NCBI RefSeq assembly: GCF_002077155.1
Contig: NZ_CP015027.1
Coordinates: 804,501-868,500, forward strand
Direction of reading: 5' to 3'
DNA length: 64,000 bases
Source: Sporosarcina sp. P33
GTDB taxonomy: Bacteria; Bacillota; Bacilli; Bacillales_A; Planococcaceae
Shown here piece after piece: positions 16,832-25,122 of this stretch. The translations under genes were made by a program, and so were the position numbers. Every line of letters begins with the position of its first letter. The stretch's first letter is position 1. The notes beneath the pieces are model-generated. The model did not search any database and had not been told where the DNA came from. It saw nothing but the letters and a program-made list of their open reading frames with translations.

Positions 16832-17014
16832 TCACTTCCGAAATTTACCTGGGTCTTCAATTCTTGCAGAAATAACTTCTCCACAATTTAAGCAGAAGGT
16901 AAATATTTTATTCGACCCAACTGACATTTTTTTGTCTAGCGGTTTAACTGCCATAAAATCGGTACCCTCTCCAAATTCAGTGCCATTACATTTTGGACAT
17001 TCATTTTTATTCAT
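16832..17014 (-). CDS. Zinc-ribbon protein, 60 residues
   Basis: A small protein with two C-x2-C knuckles: ECPKCNG near the N-terminus and FCLNCGEVIS near the middle, forming a likely zinc ribbon. ATG 17014 is used since GGAG lies 9 nt upstream; the earlier ATG overlaps it. The protein is of the kind annotated as a nucleic-acid-binding zinc ribbon in Firmicutes, with unknown function. Confidence 0.7.
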   Translation of the reverse strand: MNKNECPKCNGTEFGEGTDFMAVKPLDKKMSVGSNKIFTFCLNCGEVISARIEDPGKFRK

Positions 17015-17161
17015 TTGCAACATCTCCATATAATTAATTAATTTTTATGAGTCTATCGATATATAAATATAAGAAGGTATTCGTTTGTTGATCTGGCAAC
17101 TGTGAAACTTAAATCAACATTTTTCCAGATAGAATTGGATTGAAAACACAAGGCAATCATT

Positions 17162-17575
17162 TTACTCGTTCGGATAAAGATTCTGATATGTCTCGACTGA
17201 CTGTTTTATTAAATCCTTTAAAACATTCGTATCAATATCTGCTAATTTATTGACATATATACAAGCCTTCCCCTTCGTGTGTTTACCAAAGCTTTCTAAT
17301 AACTCTTCCCTTTCACATGACAGATAAAGACTAATTTTCGCTTTTCTTGGAGAAAAACCGACTAAAGGTGCATCCCCTTCACGTCCTGATGCATACTTAT
17401 AATGGTAGCTGCCAAAGCCTATAATACTAGGACCCCACATTTTCCCTTTATAATCCGTCGCCTCTTCAAAAATTTCTAATAACTGATAAGCATCTGCCTT
17501 CTTCTTTTCATTTTCCATCATTTCAATAAATTCAATTACACTATTGTCAGTTTCTTTCATCTTACGTTCGGTCAT
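17162..17575 (-). CDS. DUF1801 family protein
   Basis: A 137-residue DUF1801 protein (YdhG/YdeI-like fold). Characteristic stretches are MMENEKKKADAYQLLEIFEE, GPSIIGFGSYHYKYASGREG, GFSPRKAKISLYL and GKACIYVNKLADIDTNVL. The molecular role of the family is not known. The ATG start looks natural. It is transcribed in the same direction as the zinc-ribbon gene, about 150 bp away. Confidence 0.85.
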   Translation of the reverse strand: MTERKMKETDNSVIEFIEMMENEKKKADAYQLLEIFEEATDYKGKMWGPSIIGFGSYHYKYASGREGDAPLVGFSPRKAKISLYLSCEREELLESFGKHTKGKACIYVNKLADIDTNVLKDLIKQSVETYQNLYPNE

Positions 17576-17978
17576 ATATGCACGCTCCTATTCTCTAATC
17601 AAATTATTGATTACATAATTGGCCGGTTTGACAGTACCTTCCTATTCATCCGGTATATACAACAGGTTAACATAACAATCGTCCCCGGAAGCTCTTAATT
17701 CCTCAATTAAAAAAGCTTTTACAAAAGGCAACTCTTCCTCTTTTGATATTCAGATACTTTTTTAAAAAAGTTTTAATTATACCATTTTCAACAAAAATCC
17801 CTCTACTATATAAAAGTAAGAGGTTCTCCGTTTATTTTTGTATTTTCTATATGGAGACAAAGGAATTGACACTGCATACAGCTGACGTTTCATCGCTATT
17901 TTAAGCCAGACATCGTATAATGGGGAAAGCAGAAGAAGAATTCATTTTTTCTTTAGATAAAAAAAGAGGTGTAATTAC
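17576..17978. other. Intergenic region with a possible gene remnant
   Basis: About 400 bp. On the minus strand a 35-codon frame ending at 17642 reads VKAFLIEELRASGDDCYVNL and LYIPDE before the stop, and looks like the tail of a lost gene; it has no start or ribosome site. The rest is AT-rich. AAAGAGGTG at the right end is the ribosome site of the HEAT-repeat gene. Confidence 0.4.
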
Positions 17979-18407
17979 TTGGAACCGTTCGAAACAGCAT
18001 TACCTGAGCAATATGAAACATTAAAAAAGCAGGCCAATTATACATCTAGCTGGCGAAAGCGTTTAGAAGCAGTCAAAATATTATCGGCATATCAACATGA
18101 CAAAGTCATAGATTTGTTAAAAAATCGTATGCAGCATGATCCTGTCCGACAAGTGCAATTAGCAGCCTATGAAGCACTTGCCGCGTTTGGCGTAGACGTG
18201 GAGCAGCCATTGCCTGCACGTTTTGATATTATCAAAAACACTGATAAGATCTTCCTCCGTGTGAAAAAAAGCTTGCCGAAAGACCATACGGTGGCAGACT
18301 TTGCGGATAAACTGCAGCGTATGCGTTTAGATGTCTTTGATGCATATGAAGGCGATAAAGGTGCAGAATTTATGAACTGGTTAGAAGAACGTTGGGCAAA
18401 GCTGTAA
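17979..18407 (+). CDS. HEAT-repeat domain protein
   Basis: A 142-residue, mostly helical protein with a HEAT-like pair: SWRKRLEAVKILSAYQHDKV and HDPVRQVQLAAYEALAAFG. The TTG start follows AAAGAGGTG. Conserved small HEAT-repeat proteins of this length occur across Bacillales without a known role; protein-protein binding is likely. It is closed by a hairpin shared with the convergent endonuclease V gene. Confidence 0.75.
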   Translation: MEPFETALPEQYETLKKQANYTSSWRKRLEAVKILSAYQHDKVIDLLKNRMQHDPVRQVQLAAYEALAAFGVDVEQPLPARFDIIKNTDKIFLRVKKSLPKDHTVADFADKLQRMRLDVFDAYEGDKGAEFMNWLEERWAKL

Positions 18408-18411
18408 TCAT

Positions 18412-18464
18412 AAAGGTGCCAGGTCCCGATACAATTCAAAATAGTGTCGGGACCTGGCACCTTT
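18412..18464. terminator. Bidirectional terminator, GTGCCAGGTCCCGA hairpin family
   Basis: AAAGGTGCCAGGTCCCGA pairs with TCGGGACCTGGCACCTTT. It sits between the convergent HEAT-repeat and endonuclease V stops. It is one member of a dispersed hairpin family in this window. Confidence 0.85.
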
Positions 18465-18465
18465 T

Positions 18466-19170
18466 TCAATTCCGCAGCTGTCTTCTATTATTCCTTGTTG
18501 CCAAATCCGCCAGCCTGACCGGTATGGGCAATCGGCTTTCACTATTTATTAATTCCTTAGTAATAGCTGTTGCAGTTGGTAAGTCTATATAGTTTCCACA
18601 CGAAACAAATATAGGTTTTACGTCTTGATGCGTTCGTAAAACCCTGCCATAGACCTCTTTATTTATAATTATATCTGCATAAGAGCCCGCCCTATTTTTA
18701 GGCATTTCAAACTCGGCGTCAGCTATTTTCAAGTAACTTTTAGCGATGCCGATAGTTGGTTTATTCAGAAAGAACGAAGCATGTGTTGCGATGCCCATAT
18801 GCCTCGGATGCAAAAAGCCATTGCCGTCAAACATAAAAAGATCTGGCGCGTGTGTAAGCTTTTGGGCCGCTTCAATAACCAAGGGAAGCTCCCGAAATGC
18901 CAAATATCCTGGTATATAGGGGACTGTGACAACTTGCGTGCTATTTACTTCTTCAATAACCGTCTTTGCAGCATAGTCAATGACGATTATGCTGCAAACA
19001 CCCCATTCAATTCCTTCATCCTCCCAGTAAGCTACATCCACACCCGCAATTAATTGGATATCAGCAGCAGTCATTATGTTTACCATACTCACCTGATCTT
19101 TTAAACAAGTTTGAATTGCATTCCATTGCTTATTGTCGGCTGATAGCGGATGGATATCTTGTATGTGAAT
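18466..19170 (-). CDS. nfi: Endonuclease V
   Basis: A 234-residue DNA repair enzyme that cuts next to deaminated bases, mainly inosine. Motifs are GVDVAYWEDEGIEWGVCSII (catalytic Asp), VPYIPGYLAFRELP, MFDGNGFLHPRHMGIATHAS and KPIFVSCGNYIDLPTA, matching the family closely. The start is odd: the only strong ribosome site (AGGAGG) lies 7 nt before an ATT at 19170, in frame, and the extra 26 residues correspond to the family's N-terminal segment. The GTG at 19092 lacks such a site and would trim the N-terminus. I therefore call an ATT start. Near-identical hairpins bracket the gene. Confidence 0.92.
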   Translation of the reverse strand: MHIQDIHPLSADNKQWNAIQTCLKDQVSMVNIMTAADIQLIAGVDVAYWEDEGIEWGVCSIIVIDYAAKTVIEEVNSTQVVTVPYIPGYLAFRELPLVIEAAQKLTHAPDLFMFDGNGFLHPRHMGIATHASFFLNKPTIGIAKSYLKIADAEFEMPKNRAGSYADIIINKEVYGRVLRTHQDVKPIFVSCGNYIDLPTATAITKELINSESRLPIPVRLADLATRNNRRQLRN

Positions 19171-19187
19171 TTTTATTCCTCCTAGTT

Positions 19188-19237
19188 AAGTGCCAGGTCC
19201 CGACACAATTCAAAATAGTGTCGGGACCTGGCACCTT
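19188..19237. repeat. GTGCCAGGTCCCGACA hairpin, second copy beside nfi
   Basis: AGTGCCAGGTCCCGACAC pairs with GTGTCGGGACCTGGCACC. It is almost identical to the hairpin at 18412-18464 at the other end of nfi. Confidence 0.85.
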
Positions 19238-19278
19238 TATGTAATAAAGTTCAACTACCGGGATAATGGCTACACCCC

Positions 19279-19360
19279 ATTGATCTGCGCTGCAGCCGGA
19301 CGCGTTTCTGGAGGGCGAGCGGTGAACCTACCAGAGTGGCCGGCTTCCGCTCCGATCAAC
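19279..19360. repeat. GTTGATC/GATCAAC palindromic element, copy 3
   Basis: The shortest copy (82 bp). It keeps both inverted ends (TTGATCTGCGCTGCAGCCGG and CCGGCTTCCGCTCCGATCAA) but has lost the internal stem region present in copies 1 and 2. Confidence 0.7.
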
Positions 19361-19467
19361 TGAGCGACTGCTTCAAACATTATACCGCAATCGCGCCCTA
19401 TTATTTAATTAAATTGAAAGGTTCATAAGAGTTCGTCAACAGCATTTATTCGAAAACAGCTACAAAT

Positions 19468-19583
19468 CTAACTATTATTTTCACTTTTTGCCCTATTGTT
19501 TTTCATTCTTTTATAGAAAACGTAAATTGCATTGCCAACGACTATTAATAAAGCTCCAGTCAAAAAACCATATATAGGAGTGT
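19468..19583 (-). pseudogene. Possible C-terminal remnant of a small membrane protein
   Basis: A minus-strand frame between a TAA and the TAG at 19468 reads PIYGFLTGALLIVVGNAIYV, then FYKRMKNNRAKSENNS. It has one clear membrane segment and a basic tail but no ribosome site or normal start. It may be a decayed gene. Confidence 0.3.
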
Positions 19584-19604
19584 TTTACGAAATCAGTCAA
19601 AAGA

Positions 19605-19642
19605 AATCCACGTCAGCTACCGGCTTTCGTGGATTCCGGCTT
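19605..19642 (-). terminator. Probable terminator of the sigma/anti-sigma operon
   Basis: On the minus strand AATCCACG pairs with CGTGGATT and is followed by TCTTTTG, about 30 bp after the anti-sigma stop. Confidence 0.55.
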
Positions 19643-19670
19643 ATTGAGCGACATAAAGATCTTAATTGTA

Positions 19671-20405
19671 TTACATCAGCTTTAACACAATCTCATTTGA
19701 TTCTTGAGTTACCATGATCTCTTGCTGCTCAGTGTTTCCATCTTTGTATTCTACTTGTACCGTAATGATGATCCCTTCACTTACTGCTTCATTGCCGTCG
19801 TGAGGGAGTGCCAGTGTATAATTATGTTGATCCTGATCTTCATAGCGCACTTGATAACTGTTCCCTACATCCTTTATCCCTTCATACACATCAGAGTCGA
19901 GTTCTCTCCCAATGAAATTAATGTTTTCTGCCAGCAGCCATTCTTTATCAATAAACTTTTCGTATGATAATGTCACATCCTCAATAAACATACCATCGTT
20001 TAGCTTGTACGTGATCGACTCAATCTGTTCCCCGGTTACCCCGAGTCTGACATCCGTGAAAATATAATTAGGGCCGCTTCCACTTATCGCAATTAATCCT
20101 TCCCGGAAATCCGTCCCTGTTTCGACTATAGCTTTTTCTGTTGTGACGTCCGTATGGATCTCTTGCCCTTCATCACCCATTGCATAGGCGGTGATCGCAA
20201 AGTCCGCGGCATCACCTGTCTTATTCAGGTTCGGCATCACGAGCATCATGGTCAGCAGCACACCAAATGCACATGCGGCCGAAACCCATTTCATGCGATT
20301 TGGCTGAACCTGCATTTTCTTCCGGATATTTTTCTTCATTCGGTCCTCCATCGCTTTCGGCATCTCGATTGAACGGACAGCATCTTTGAGCTTTTCAAAT
20401 TCCAT
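19671..20405 (-). CDS. Probable anti-sigma factor, membrane-anchored
   Basis: A 244-residue protein with a cytoplasmic N-terminal part of about 38 residues, one transmembrane segment (WVSAACAFGVLLTMMLVMP, residues about 40-58) and a large outer domain resembling DUF4179-type anti-sigma factors. Its start overlaps the end of the ECF sigma gene by 11 bp, the arrangement typical of sigma/anti-sigma pairs. It should hold the sigma factor at the membrane until an envelope signal releases it. The signal is unknown. Confidence 0.75.
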   Translation of the reverse strand: MEFEKLKDAVRSIEMPKAMEDRMKKNIRKKMQVQPNRMKWVSAACAFGVLLTMMLVMPNLNKTGDAADFAITAYAMGDEGQEIHTDVTTEKAIVETGTDFREGLIAISGSGPNYIFTDVRLGVTGEQIESITYKLNDGMFIEDVTLSYEKFIDKEWLLAENINFIGRELDSDVYEGIKDVGNSYQVRYEDQDQHNYTLALPHDGNEAVSEGIIITVQVEYKDGNTEQQEIMVTQESNEIVLKLM

Positions 20406-20886
20406 ATGGATTCTCCTTTCGATATTTTTCCCGGAGAAGCTCTCTTCCCCGTTGCAAGCGCTTCTTTACAGCTGACGATGTAATGACAAGGATGTCCGCT
20501 ATTTCATCAACTTTATAGCCCTCCACATAATGCAGCAGCATGGCTGTTTTATGTTTGACAGGCAATCTCATGAGCTGTTCGAGCAAGTCGTGGTATGAAT
20601 CATCCTTCGCATAAATCTGCAGATCATGTATATCTGCATGTCTGCGGATGAAATGATACCTTCTCATATTTTTGCAGCGGTTCGTTGCCGTCGTGATGAA
20701 CCACGCTTTCTCATGTTCCGGATCGTTGAAAACCGGTGATTTCGTCAGATACGCAATAAAAGTGTCCTGTACAGCATCCTCTGCGTCTTTCTCATTACAT
20801 AGAATAACGAGACAAATCCTGAACAGCATATGGCCATATGTATCGATGATCCGCTCTGCCTCTGTATTCAAGCTGAATTTCCGCAA
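20395..20886 (-). CDS. ECF-type RNA polymerase sigma factor
   Basis: A 163-residue sigma-70 family ECF factor with region 2 (EKDAEDAVQDTFIAYL, DPEHEKAWFITTATNRCKNM) and region 4 (LPVKHKTAMLLHYVEGYKVD, EIADILVITSSAVKKRLQRG). It starts at TTG 20886 behind AAAGGAG. It is the first gene of an overlapping pair with the anti-sigma factor. A possible self-recognised promoter lies upstream. Confidence 0.9.
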   Translation of the reverse strand: MRKFSLNTEAERIIDTYGHMLFRICLVILCNEKDAEDAVQDTFIAYLTKSPVFNDPEHEKAWFITTATNRCKNMRRYHFIRRHADIHDLQIYAKDDSYHDLLEQLMRLPVKHKTAMLLHYVEGYKVDEIADILVITSSAVKKRLQRGRELLREKYRKENPYGI

Positions 20887-20922
20887 CAGCTTTCAACTCC
20901 TTTCACTACTAACACACTTGAA

Positions 20923-20949
20923 GATCCGAAATGGTGACATATCGTTACA
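20923..20949 (-). promoter_or_regulatory. Candidate autoregulatory ECF promoter
   Basis: Read on the minus strand, TGTAAC (like the ECF -35 core with AAC) is followed after 15 bp by CGGATC. It lies about 40-60 bp upstream of the sigma gene. The match is suggestive only. Confidence 0.3.
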
Positions 20950-21588
20950 AATAATTTTTCACTGTGAGATGCAATCAAATAAAATAAACTCCGCAGCAGC
21001 AAAAATCGCCGTTGCGGGGCCGTCTTTATTTCATGGAACCTGAAGCCTCTTCAAGTCTGCTGATCGGATCAGATTGCAGAAATAAATACTGGAAACTTTT
21101 TTACTGTAGTTTCTATTTCTGTTTTAAGACGAGATTTATTAAAAACGTTATGATAACAGAACTTTGCATAGCTAAAACACTACTGCCAACAAAAATCTAA
21201 TCACCATTTCCAATACGCAATACTTCTCCAAAACATAAAACTAATAAATGCCAAAATCATTAATCCAATAAAGATTAGAACATATTCCAATTGAATCCTC
21301 TTCGTACTATCAAGTGGCCAGTTTGAAGCACAAATCTTGTACCGTTAAAGCATCCGTTTATACAATCGGCCTTTGTTTTTATAATAATTCTGTAAGAGTT
21401 GAGACTACGAAGTAAGTTAGGAGTCCCGCAACAAAATAAAGAATGTTTTTCCTTATAGTTTATTAAGATTCTCCTTTCTTAGGAATAAGCCCATATTGCG
21501 GTATTGGTGCGATTACTTGTGAAGCAGACGCCCCCGTTTACGGAAGAAATTCTTTCGACGTGATGTAAAGATTATGTAAATGTTAGTT
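20950..21588. other. Intergenic region with short hydrophobic frames
   Basis: About 640 bp without a confident gene. Two short minus-strand frames encode single membrane segments: one ending at 21201 (EYVLIFIGLMILAFISFMFW, possible TTG start 21290 behind GAGGATT) and one ending at 21379 (NILYFVAGLLTYFVVSTLTE, no start). They may be very small membrane proteins or remnants. Confidence 0.35.
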
Positions 21589-21648
21589 TTGGCATTGTAA
21601 ATAAGCAGAACGTATAATATAGTCTCAATATCGAAAAGCAATATTGAG
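21589..21648 (+). promoter_or_regulatory. Promoter and palindromic operator of the padR-chrA operon
   Basis: TTGGCA (21589-21594) and TATAAT (21613-21618) are 18 bp apart. Directly after, CTCAATAT (21624-21631) and ATATTGAG (21641-21648) form a perfect inverted repeat with a 9-bp centre, where a bound PadR regulator would block transcription. Confidence 0.65.
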
Positions 21649-21677
21649 GTGCAATATCAATGTTTGGGGGTGATAGT

Positions 21678-21986
21678 TTGGAAGATAAAGTATTACGAAA
21701 ATTGTTTCTTGGTTTTATTCACATACACATATTACATCACGCAAAAGAGCATCCCATTTTCGGAGTATGGATGTTAGAAGAACTCAGGGAACACGGTTAT
21801 AGTATCGGTTCTGGAACTCTCTATCCTATTCTACATTCAATGGAATCTGATGGACTTCTAATAAGAGAAGATAAGAACGTGAACGGGAAAATCAGAAAAT
21901 ATTACACGACAACTGAAAAAGGAGATCTAGTCTTTATTGAAGCCAGAAAAAAGGCTTATGAACTCTTCAAAGAAATCAAAGATTAA
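21678..21986 (+). CDS. PadR-family transcriptional regulator
   Basis: A small winged-helix repressor of the PadR family: HHAKEHPIFGVWMLEELREH, then GYSIGSGTLYPILHSMESDG, DGLLIREDKNVNGKIRKYYT and the C-terminal helix. GGGGGTGAT stands just before TTG 21678; ATG 21660 in the same frame, with GAGG upstream, is an alternative. It lies 15 bp before chrA and behind a palindrome, so it most likely represses its own operon until chromate or a related stress is sensed. Confidence 0.88.
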   Translation: MEDKVLRKLFLGFIHIHILHHAKEHPIFGVWMLEELREHGYSIGSGTLYPILHSMESDGLLIREDKNVNGKIRKYYTTTEKGDLVFIEARKKAYELFKEIKD

Positions 21987-22001
21987 CAAAAGGAGCTTAC
22001 A

Positions 22002-23195
22002 ATGAATCATTCTAAACAAACTAGTAGAATTAAATCATTTTTGGAGATACTTTTAATTTCAACACGGCTTGGGCTTACCTCTTTTGGTGGACCAACAGCT
22101 CATTTAGGTTATTTTCATGAAGAATATGTCCGAAGAAGAAAGTGGATGGATGAAAAGAGTTATGCAGATTTAGTTGCTTTATCACAGTTCTTACCGGGTC
22201 CGGCCAGTAGCCAAGTGGGTATTGGCATTGGTGTTATGCGGGCAGGTGTATTAGGTGGAATTACATCCTTTATTGGTTTTACATTACCTTCAGTAATTGC
22301 ACTTATCCTTTTTGCTTTACTGCTCACTGGAACTGATATCGGAAATGCTGGGTGGTTACATGGATTAAAGATTGTGGCAGTTGCAGTAGTTGCACACGCC
22401 ATTATCGGAATGGCCAAAAACTTGACGCCTGATTTAAAAAGAAAAGCCTTCGCCCTATTTGCACTTATAGGGACTCTTCTTTGGCAATCAGCTTTTACTC
22501 AAGTTGGCGTCATTTTAATTGCAGCATTCTTTGGGTTCCTTTTATTTAAAAAACATGATGTAGTTGAAGAAACAAAATCAAGTTTTCCTATTACCAAAAG
22601 AGTCTCTGTGATCTGTCTCACGCTATTTTTCGCTTTGTTGTTTCTATTCCCCGTTTTAAGAGAAGTAACTGGATCTTATTGGGTAGCAATGTTCGATAGT
22701 TTTTATCGTTCCGGTTCTTTAGTCTTCGGTGGTGGTCATGTCGTTTTGCCTTTATTAGAACAGGAACTTGTACCAATGGGTTGGATAAGCGAAGAGGCTT
22801 TCTTAGCAGGTTATGGTGCGACCCAGGCAGTACCAGGACCGTTATTTACATTTGCGGCCTATCTAGGAACTGTTATGAAAGGTTGGCAGGGCGGTTTAGT
22901 CGCAACGTTAGCAGTTTTCTTACCTGCCTTCCTTCTTATTCTTGGCGCATTGCCATTTTGGGATAGTTTGCGTAAAAACCCTAAAATTAAAGGTGCAATA
23001 ATGGGTGTAAATGCAGCAGTAATTGGAATTTTAATCTCCGCTTTTTATTTTCCGATTTGGACAAGCTCTATTTTAGCACCTGTTGATTTTGCTTTAGCTG
23101 CAATTTTATTTAGTATGCTTGCCTACTGGAAGCTTCCCCCTTGGGTTATTGTTGTTTCTGGAGCTATAGGTGGATCTCTCATGACCTTAATTTAA
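22002..23195 (+). CDS. chrA: Chromate transporter ChrA
   Basis: A 397-residue member of the CHR superfamily, long-chain type with two homologous halves. The first half has TRLGLTSFGGPTAHLGYFHE, YADLVALSQFLPGPASSQVG; the second has FYRSGSLVFGGGHVVLPLLE and GYGATQAVPGPLFTFAAYLG, the repeated FGGP/PGP motifs of the family. It should export chromate from the cytoplasm. It forms an operon with the PadR regulator, and a terminator follows. Confidence 0.95.
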   Translation: MNHSKQTSRIKSFLEILLISTRLGLTSFGGPTAHLGYFHEEYVRRRKWMDEKSYADLVALSQFLPGPASSQVGIGIGVMRAGVLGGITSFIGFTLPSVIALILFALLLTGTDIGNAGWLHGLKIVAVAVVAHAIIGMAKNLTPDLKRKAFALFALIGTLLWQSAFTQVGVILIAAFFGFLLFKKHDVVEETKSSFPITKRVSVICLTLFFALLFLFPVLREVTGSYWVAMFDSFYRSGSLVFGGGHVVLPLLEQELVPMGWISEEAFLAGYGATQAVPGPLFTFAAYLGTVMKGWQGGLVATLAVFLPAFLLILGALPFWDSLRKNPKIKGAIMGVNAAVIGILISAFYFPIWTSSILAPVDFALAAILFSMLAYWKLPPWVIVVSGAIGGSLMTLI

Positions 23196-23213
23196 ATGGT
23201 CATATCTATATAC

Positions 23214-23248
23214 TAAAAGACTAACGAGTTGTTAGTCTTTTTTTATTT
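23214..23248 (+). terminator. Terminator after chrA
   Basis: AAAGACTAAC pairs with GTTAGTCTTT and is followed by a T-run. Confidence 0.9.
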
Positions 23249-23765
23249 ACCAAAACTCAAGAATTTGGCCCTTTAGCGGAATTATCCTTTTTCCTGAATT
23301 GCACACATTTGCAGTACAGGTTGTCCTATCGCAAATATGCCGATTAAGGAACAGAAGTTATCTCAAAACTTCACACTAGTATTCGCGTAGAATTTTAATT
23401 AATTCGATGTTATTTTTTTAATGAGCTTGCAGAATATATAAATTACGAAACGTTTCGGATCGAATGTTAGTGAGAAATTCTTTGGTTTAGCAGTTGTAAA
23501 ATAAACTATATTGATCTCTATAAATAAAATGAGTGCGACGTTTTCCATCATCATACACGGCTTATTTCTGCCTTTTGAAAATGGATGCAACCTTTTCTGC
23601 AATGTGTAATTTTCTTTTAAAAATGAAATGACTGATTAAAATATGTAATGTAAGAATAATTGCTGATCAATCTGCTAATACACACAAATAAAAATAGTGA
23701 AGTATGCAAAATACTGCTTGAAATAAATGCAAATCACCGGTCAAAGTAACACCTAAACCGCACAC
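23249..23765. other. Intergenic region with no recognised feature
   Basis: About 520 bp of AT-rich sequence between convergent genes. No convincing gene, RNA or repeat is seen. Confidence 0.5.
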
Positions 23766-23767
23766 AT

Positions 23768-23802
23768 CAAAAAAACGACTGGAATCTCCCCAGTCGTTTC
23801 AC
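23768..23802 (-). terminator. Terminator after atoE
   Basis: On the minus strand AAACGACTGG pairs with CCAGTCGTTT, followed by a T-run. Confidence 0.9.
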
Positions 23803-23808
23803 ATTCAT

Positions 23809-25122
23809 TCAGAAGAAATATAAACCGATACTTATAATAACTCCGCTTACTAAGAGAATGAAAATACAGTAGCCCATAATATCCTTTGCGCGCAGTCCTG
23901 CGATGGCGAGTGCCGGCAATGCCCAGAACGGCTGAATCATATTTGTCCATGCATCGCCCCATGCAATCGCCATAGCTGTTTTAGAATAGCTGACGCCTAG
24001 AGTTTGCGCGGCATCCAGCATAATTGGAGCCTGCACTGCCCACTGGCCGCCGCCGGATGGCACGAAAAAGTTAACAAGTCCCGCCGCATAGAAAGTGAAC
24101 AGCGGGAAAGTAGTGTCACTCGAAATAGAAACAAACCATTCGGACATGACACCAGCTAACCCTGAAGCAACCATCATCCCCATAATTCCCGCATAGAACG
24201 GAAATTGGATGATGATACCGCCGGCTGTTTTCACTGCGGTTGTAACAGCTGCGAGGAAACGTTTTGGCGTTCCGTGGAAAATAACACCAAGAATTAGGAA
24301 AATAAAGTTTACGATGTTTAAGTTTAAATCGAACCCTTTTGTTATGAAATGCTGAATGAGATAAATAAGACCGATTGCGCCGATCAGCATGGAAATAATC
24401 AAACTGTTTTCAAGTCTGCTGGCCGGGGTATTATCTGTACTTGCTTCCATTTCGATATGATCCTCCAACAGCTTAGGATCGACAGTAACGGTATCTTCTG
24501 GCTTCGGCATCATAAACCGGTTCAAAATGGGAATAAGAATGAGCAGCGTAATGACGATAATTACGTTATACGTGGAGAAGATGGTTTCAGAAGTTGAAAC
24601 GACACCCATTATGTCAGCGAATGGATGATCTGCGGTGGCTATCGATAGCGGGATGGATCCCCCCAGGCCGCCATGCCAAATAATCATACCTGAATACGCA
24701 CTTGCAATTAACAGACGGTAGTCGACATTTGTTACTTTTTTGGCAATTTCTTTCGCGAATAGAGCCCCAATGACCAGGCCGAAGCCCCAGTTAATCCAAC
24801 AAGCAATCAGCGCGACAACTGAAACGAGGATGATTGCCGAGCCAGGTGATTTCGCCAAGCCCGCAAGTGTACTTAGCAGTTTCTTAAATACTGGACTGAT
24901 AGCCAGCACATACCCCGCGACCAGTACGATAACCATTTGCATTGTAAACGCTAAAAGCCCCCAGAAACCGTCTCCCCAATGAACGATCATGTCAAGCGGC
25001 CCCGAATCGGTGAATCCAAGCCCGAGCAAGAATACAGCCAACGTCAAAATGGCTACGAAAATATACGGGTCCGGTAAGTAGCGTTCCATCAATGCATTGG
25101 ACCACCTAATTAAAAGTTTCAT
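23809..25122 (-). CDS. atoE: Short-chain fatty acid transporter AtoE
   Basis: A 437-residue integral membrane protein of the AtoE family (TIGR00366-type), with about twelve hydrophobic segments. Typical stretches are LMERYLPDPYIFVAILTLAV, ALIACWINWGFGLVIGALFA, YSGMIIWHGGLGGSIPLSIA, NFFVPSGGGQWAVQAPIML and WGDAWTNMIQPFWALPALAI. The protein takes up short-chain fatty acids such as acetoacetate or butyrate. No CoA-transferase gene is adjacent, but fadN is in the same window. Confidence 0.93.
   Translation of the reverse strand: MKLLIRWSNALMERYLPDPYIFVAILTLAVFLLGLGFTDSGPLDMIVHWGDGFWGLLAFTMQMVIVLVAGYVLAISPVFKKLLSTLAGLAKSPGSAIILVSVVALIACWINWGFGLVIGALFAKEIAKKVTNVDYRLLIASAYSGMIIWHGGLGGSIPLSIATADHPFADIMGVVSTSETIFSTYNVIIVITLLILIPILNRFMMPKPEDTVTVDPKLLEDHIEMEASTDNTPASRLENSLIISMLIGAIGLIYLIQHFITKGFDLNLNIVNFIFLILGVIFHGTPKRFLAAVTTAVKTAGGIIIQFPFYAGIMGMMVASGLAGVMSEWFVSISSDTTFPLFTFYAAGLVNFFVPSGGGQWAVQAPIMLDAAQTLGVSYSKTAMAIAWGDAWTNMIQPFWALPALAIAGLRAKDIMGYCIFILLVSGVIISIGLYFF

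Noticed and set aside
15837..17575. Prophage or integrative element around the integrase
   Set aside because: No phage structural, replication, excisionase or att sequences are visible; neighbours are small unrelated genes.
14691..19360. Integron-like array: tyrosine recombinase near three palindromic repeats
   Set aside because: The repeat ends (GTTGATC/GATCAAC) do not match attC core sites (GTTRRRY/RYYYAAC), no gene cassettes lie between copies, and the recombinase lacks a recognised IntI-specific insert.
23399..23602. Minus-strand 67-codon frame between chrA and atoE
   Set aside because: No ribosome-binding site and unusual residue composition; no similarity recognised.
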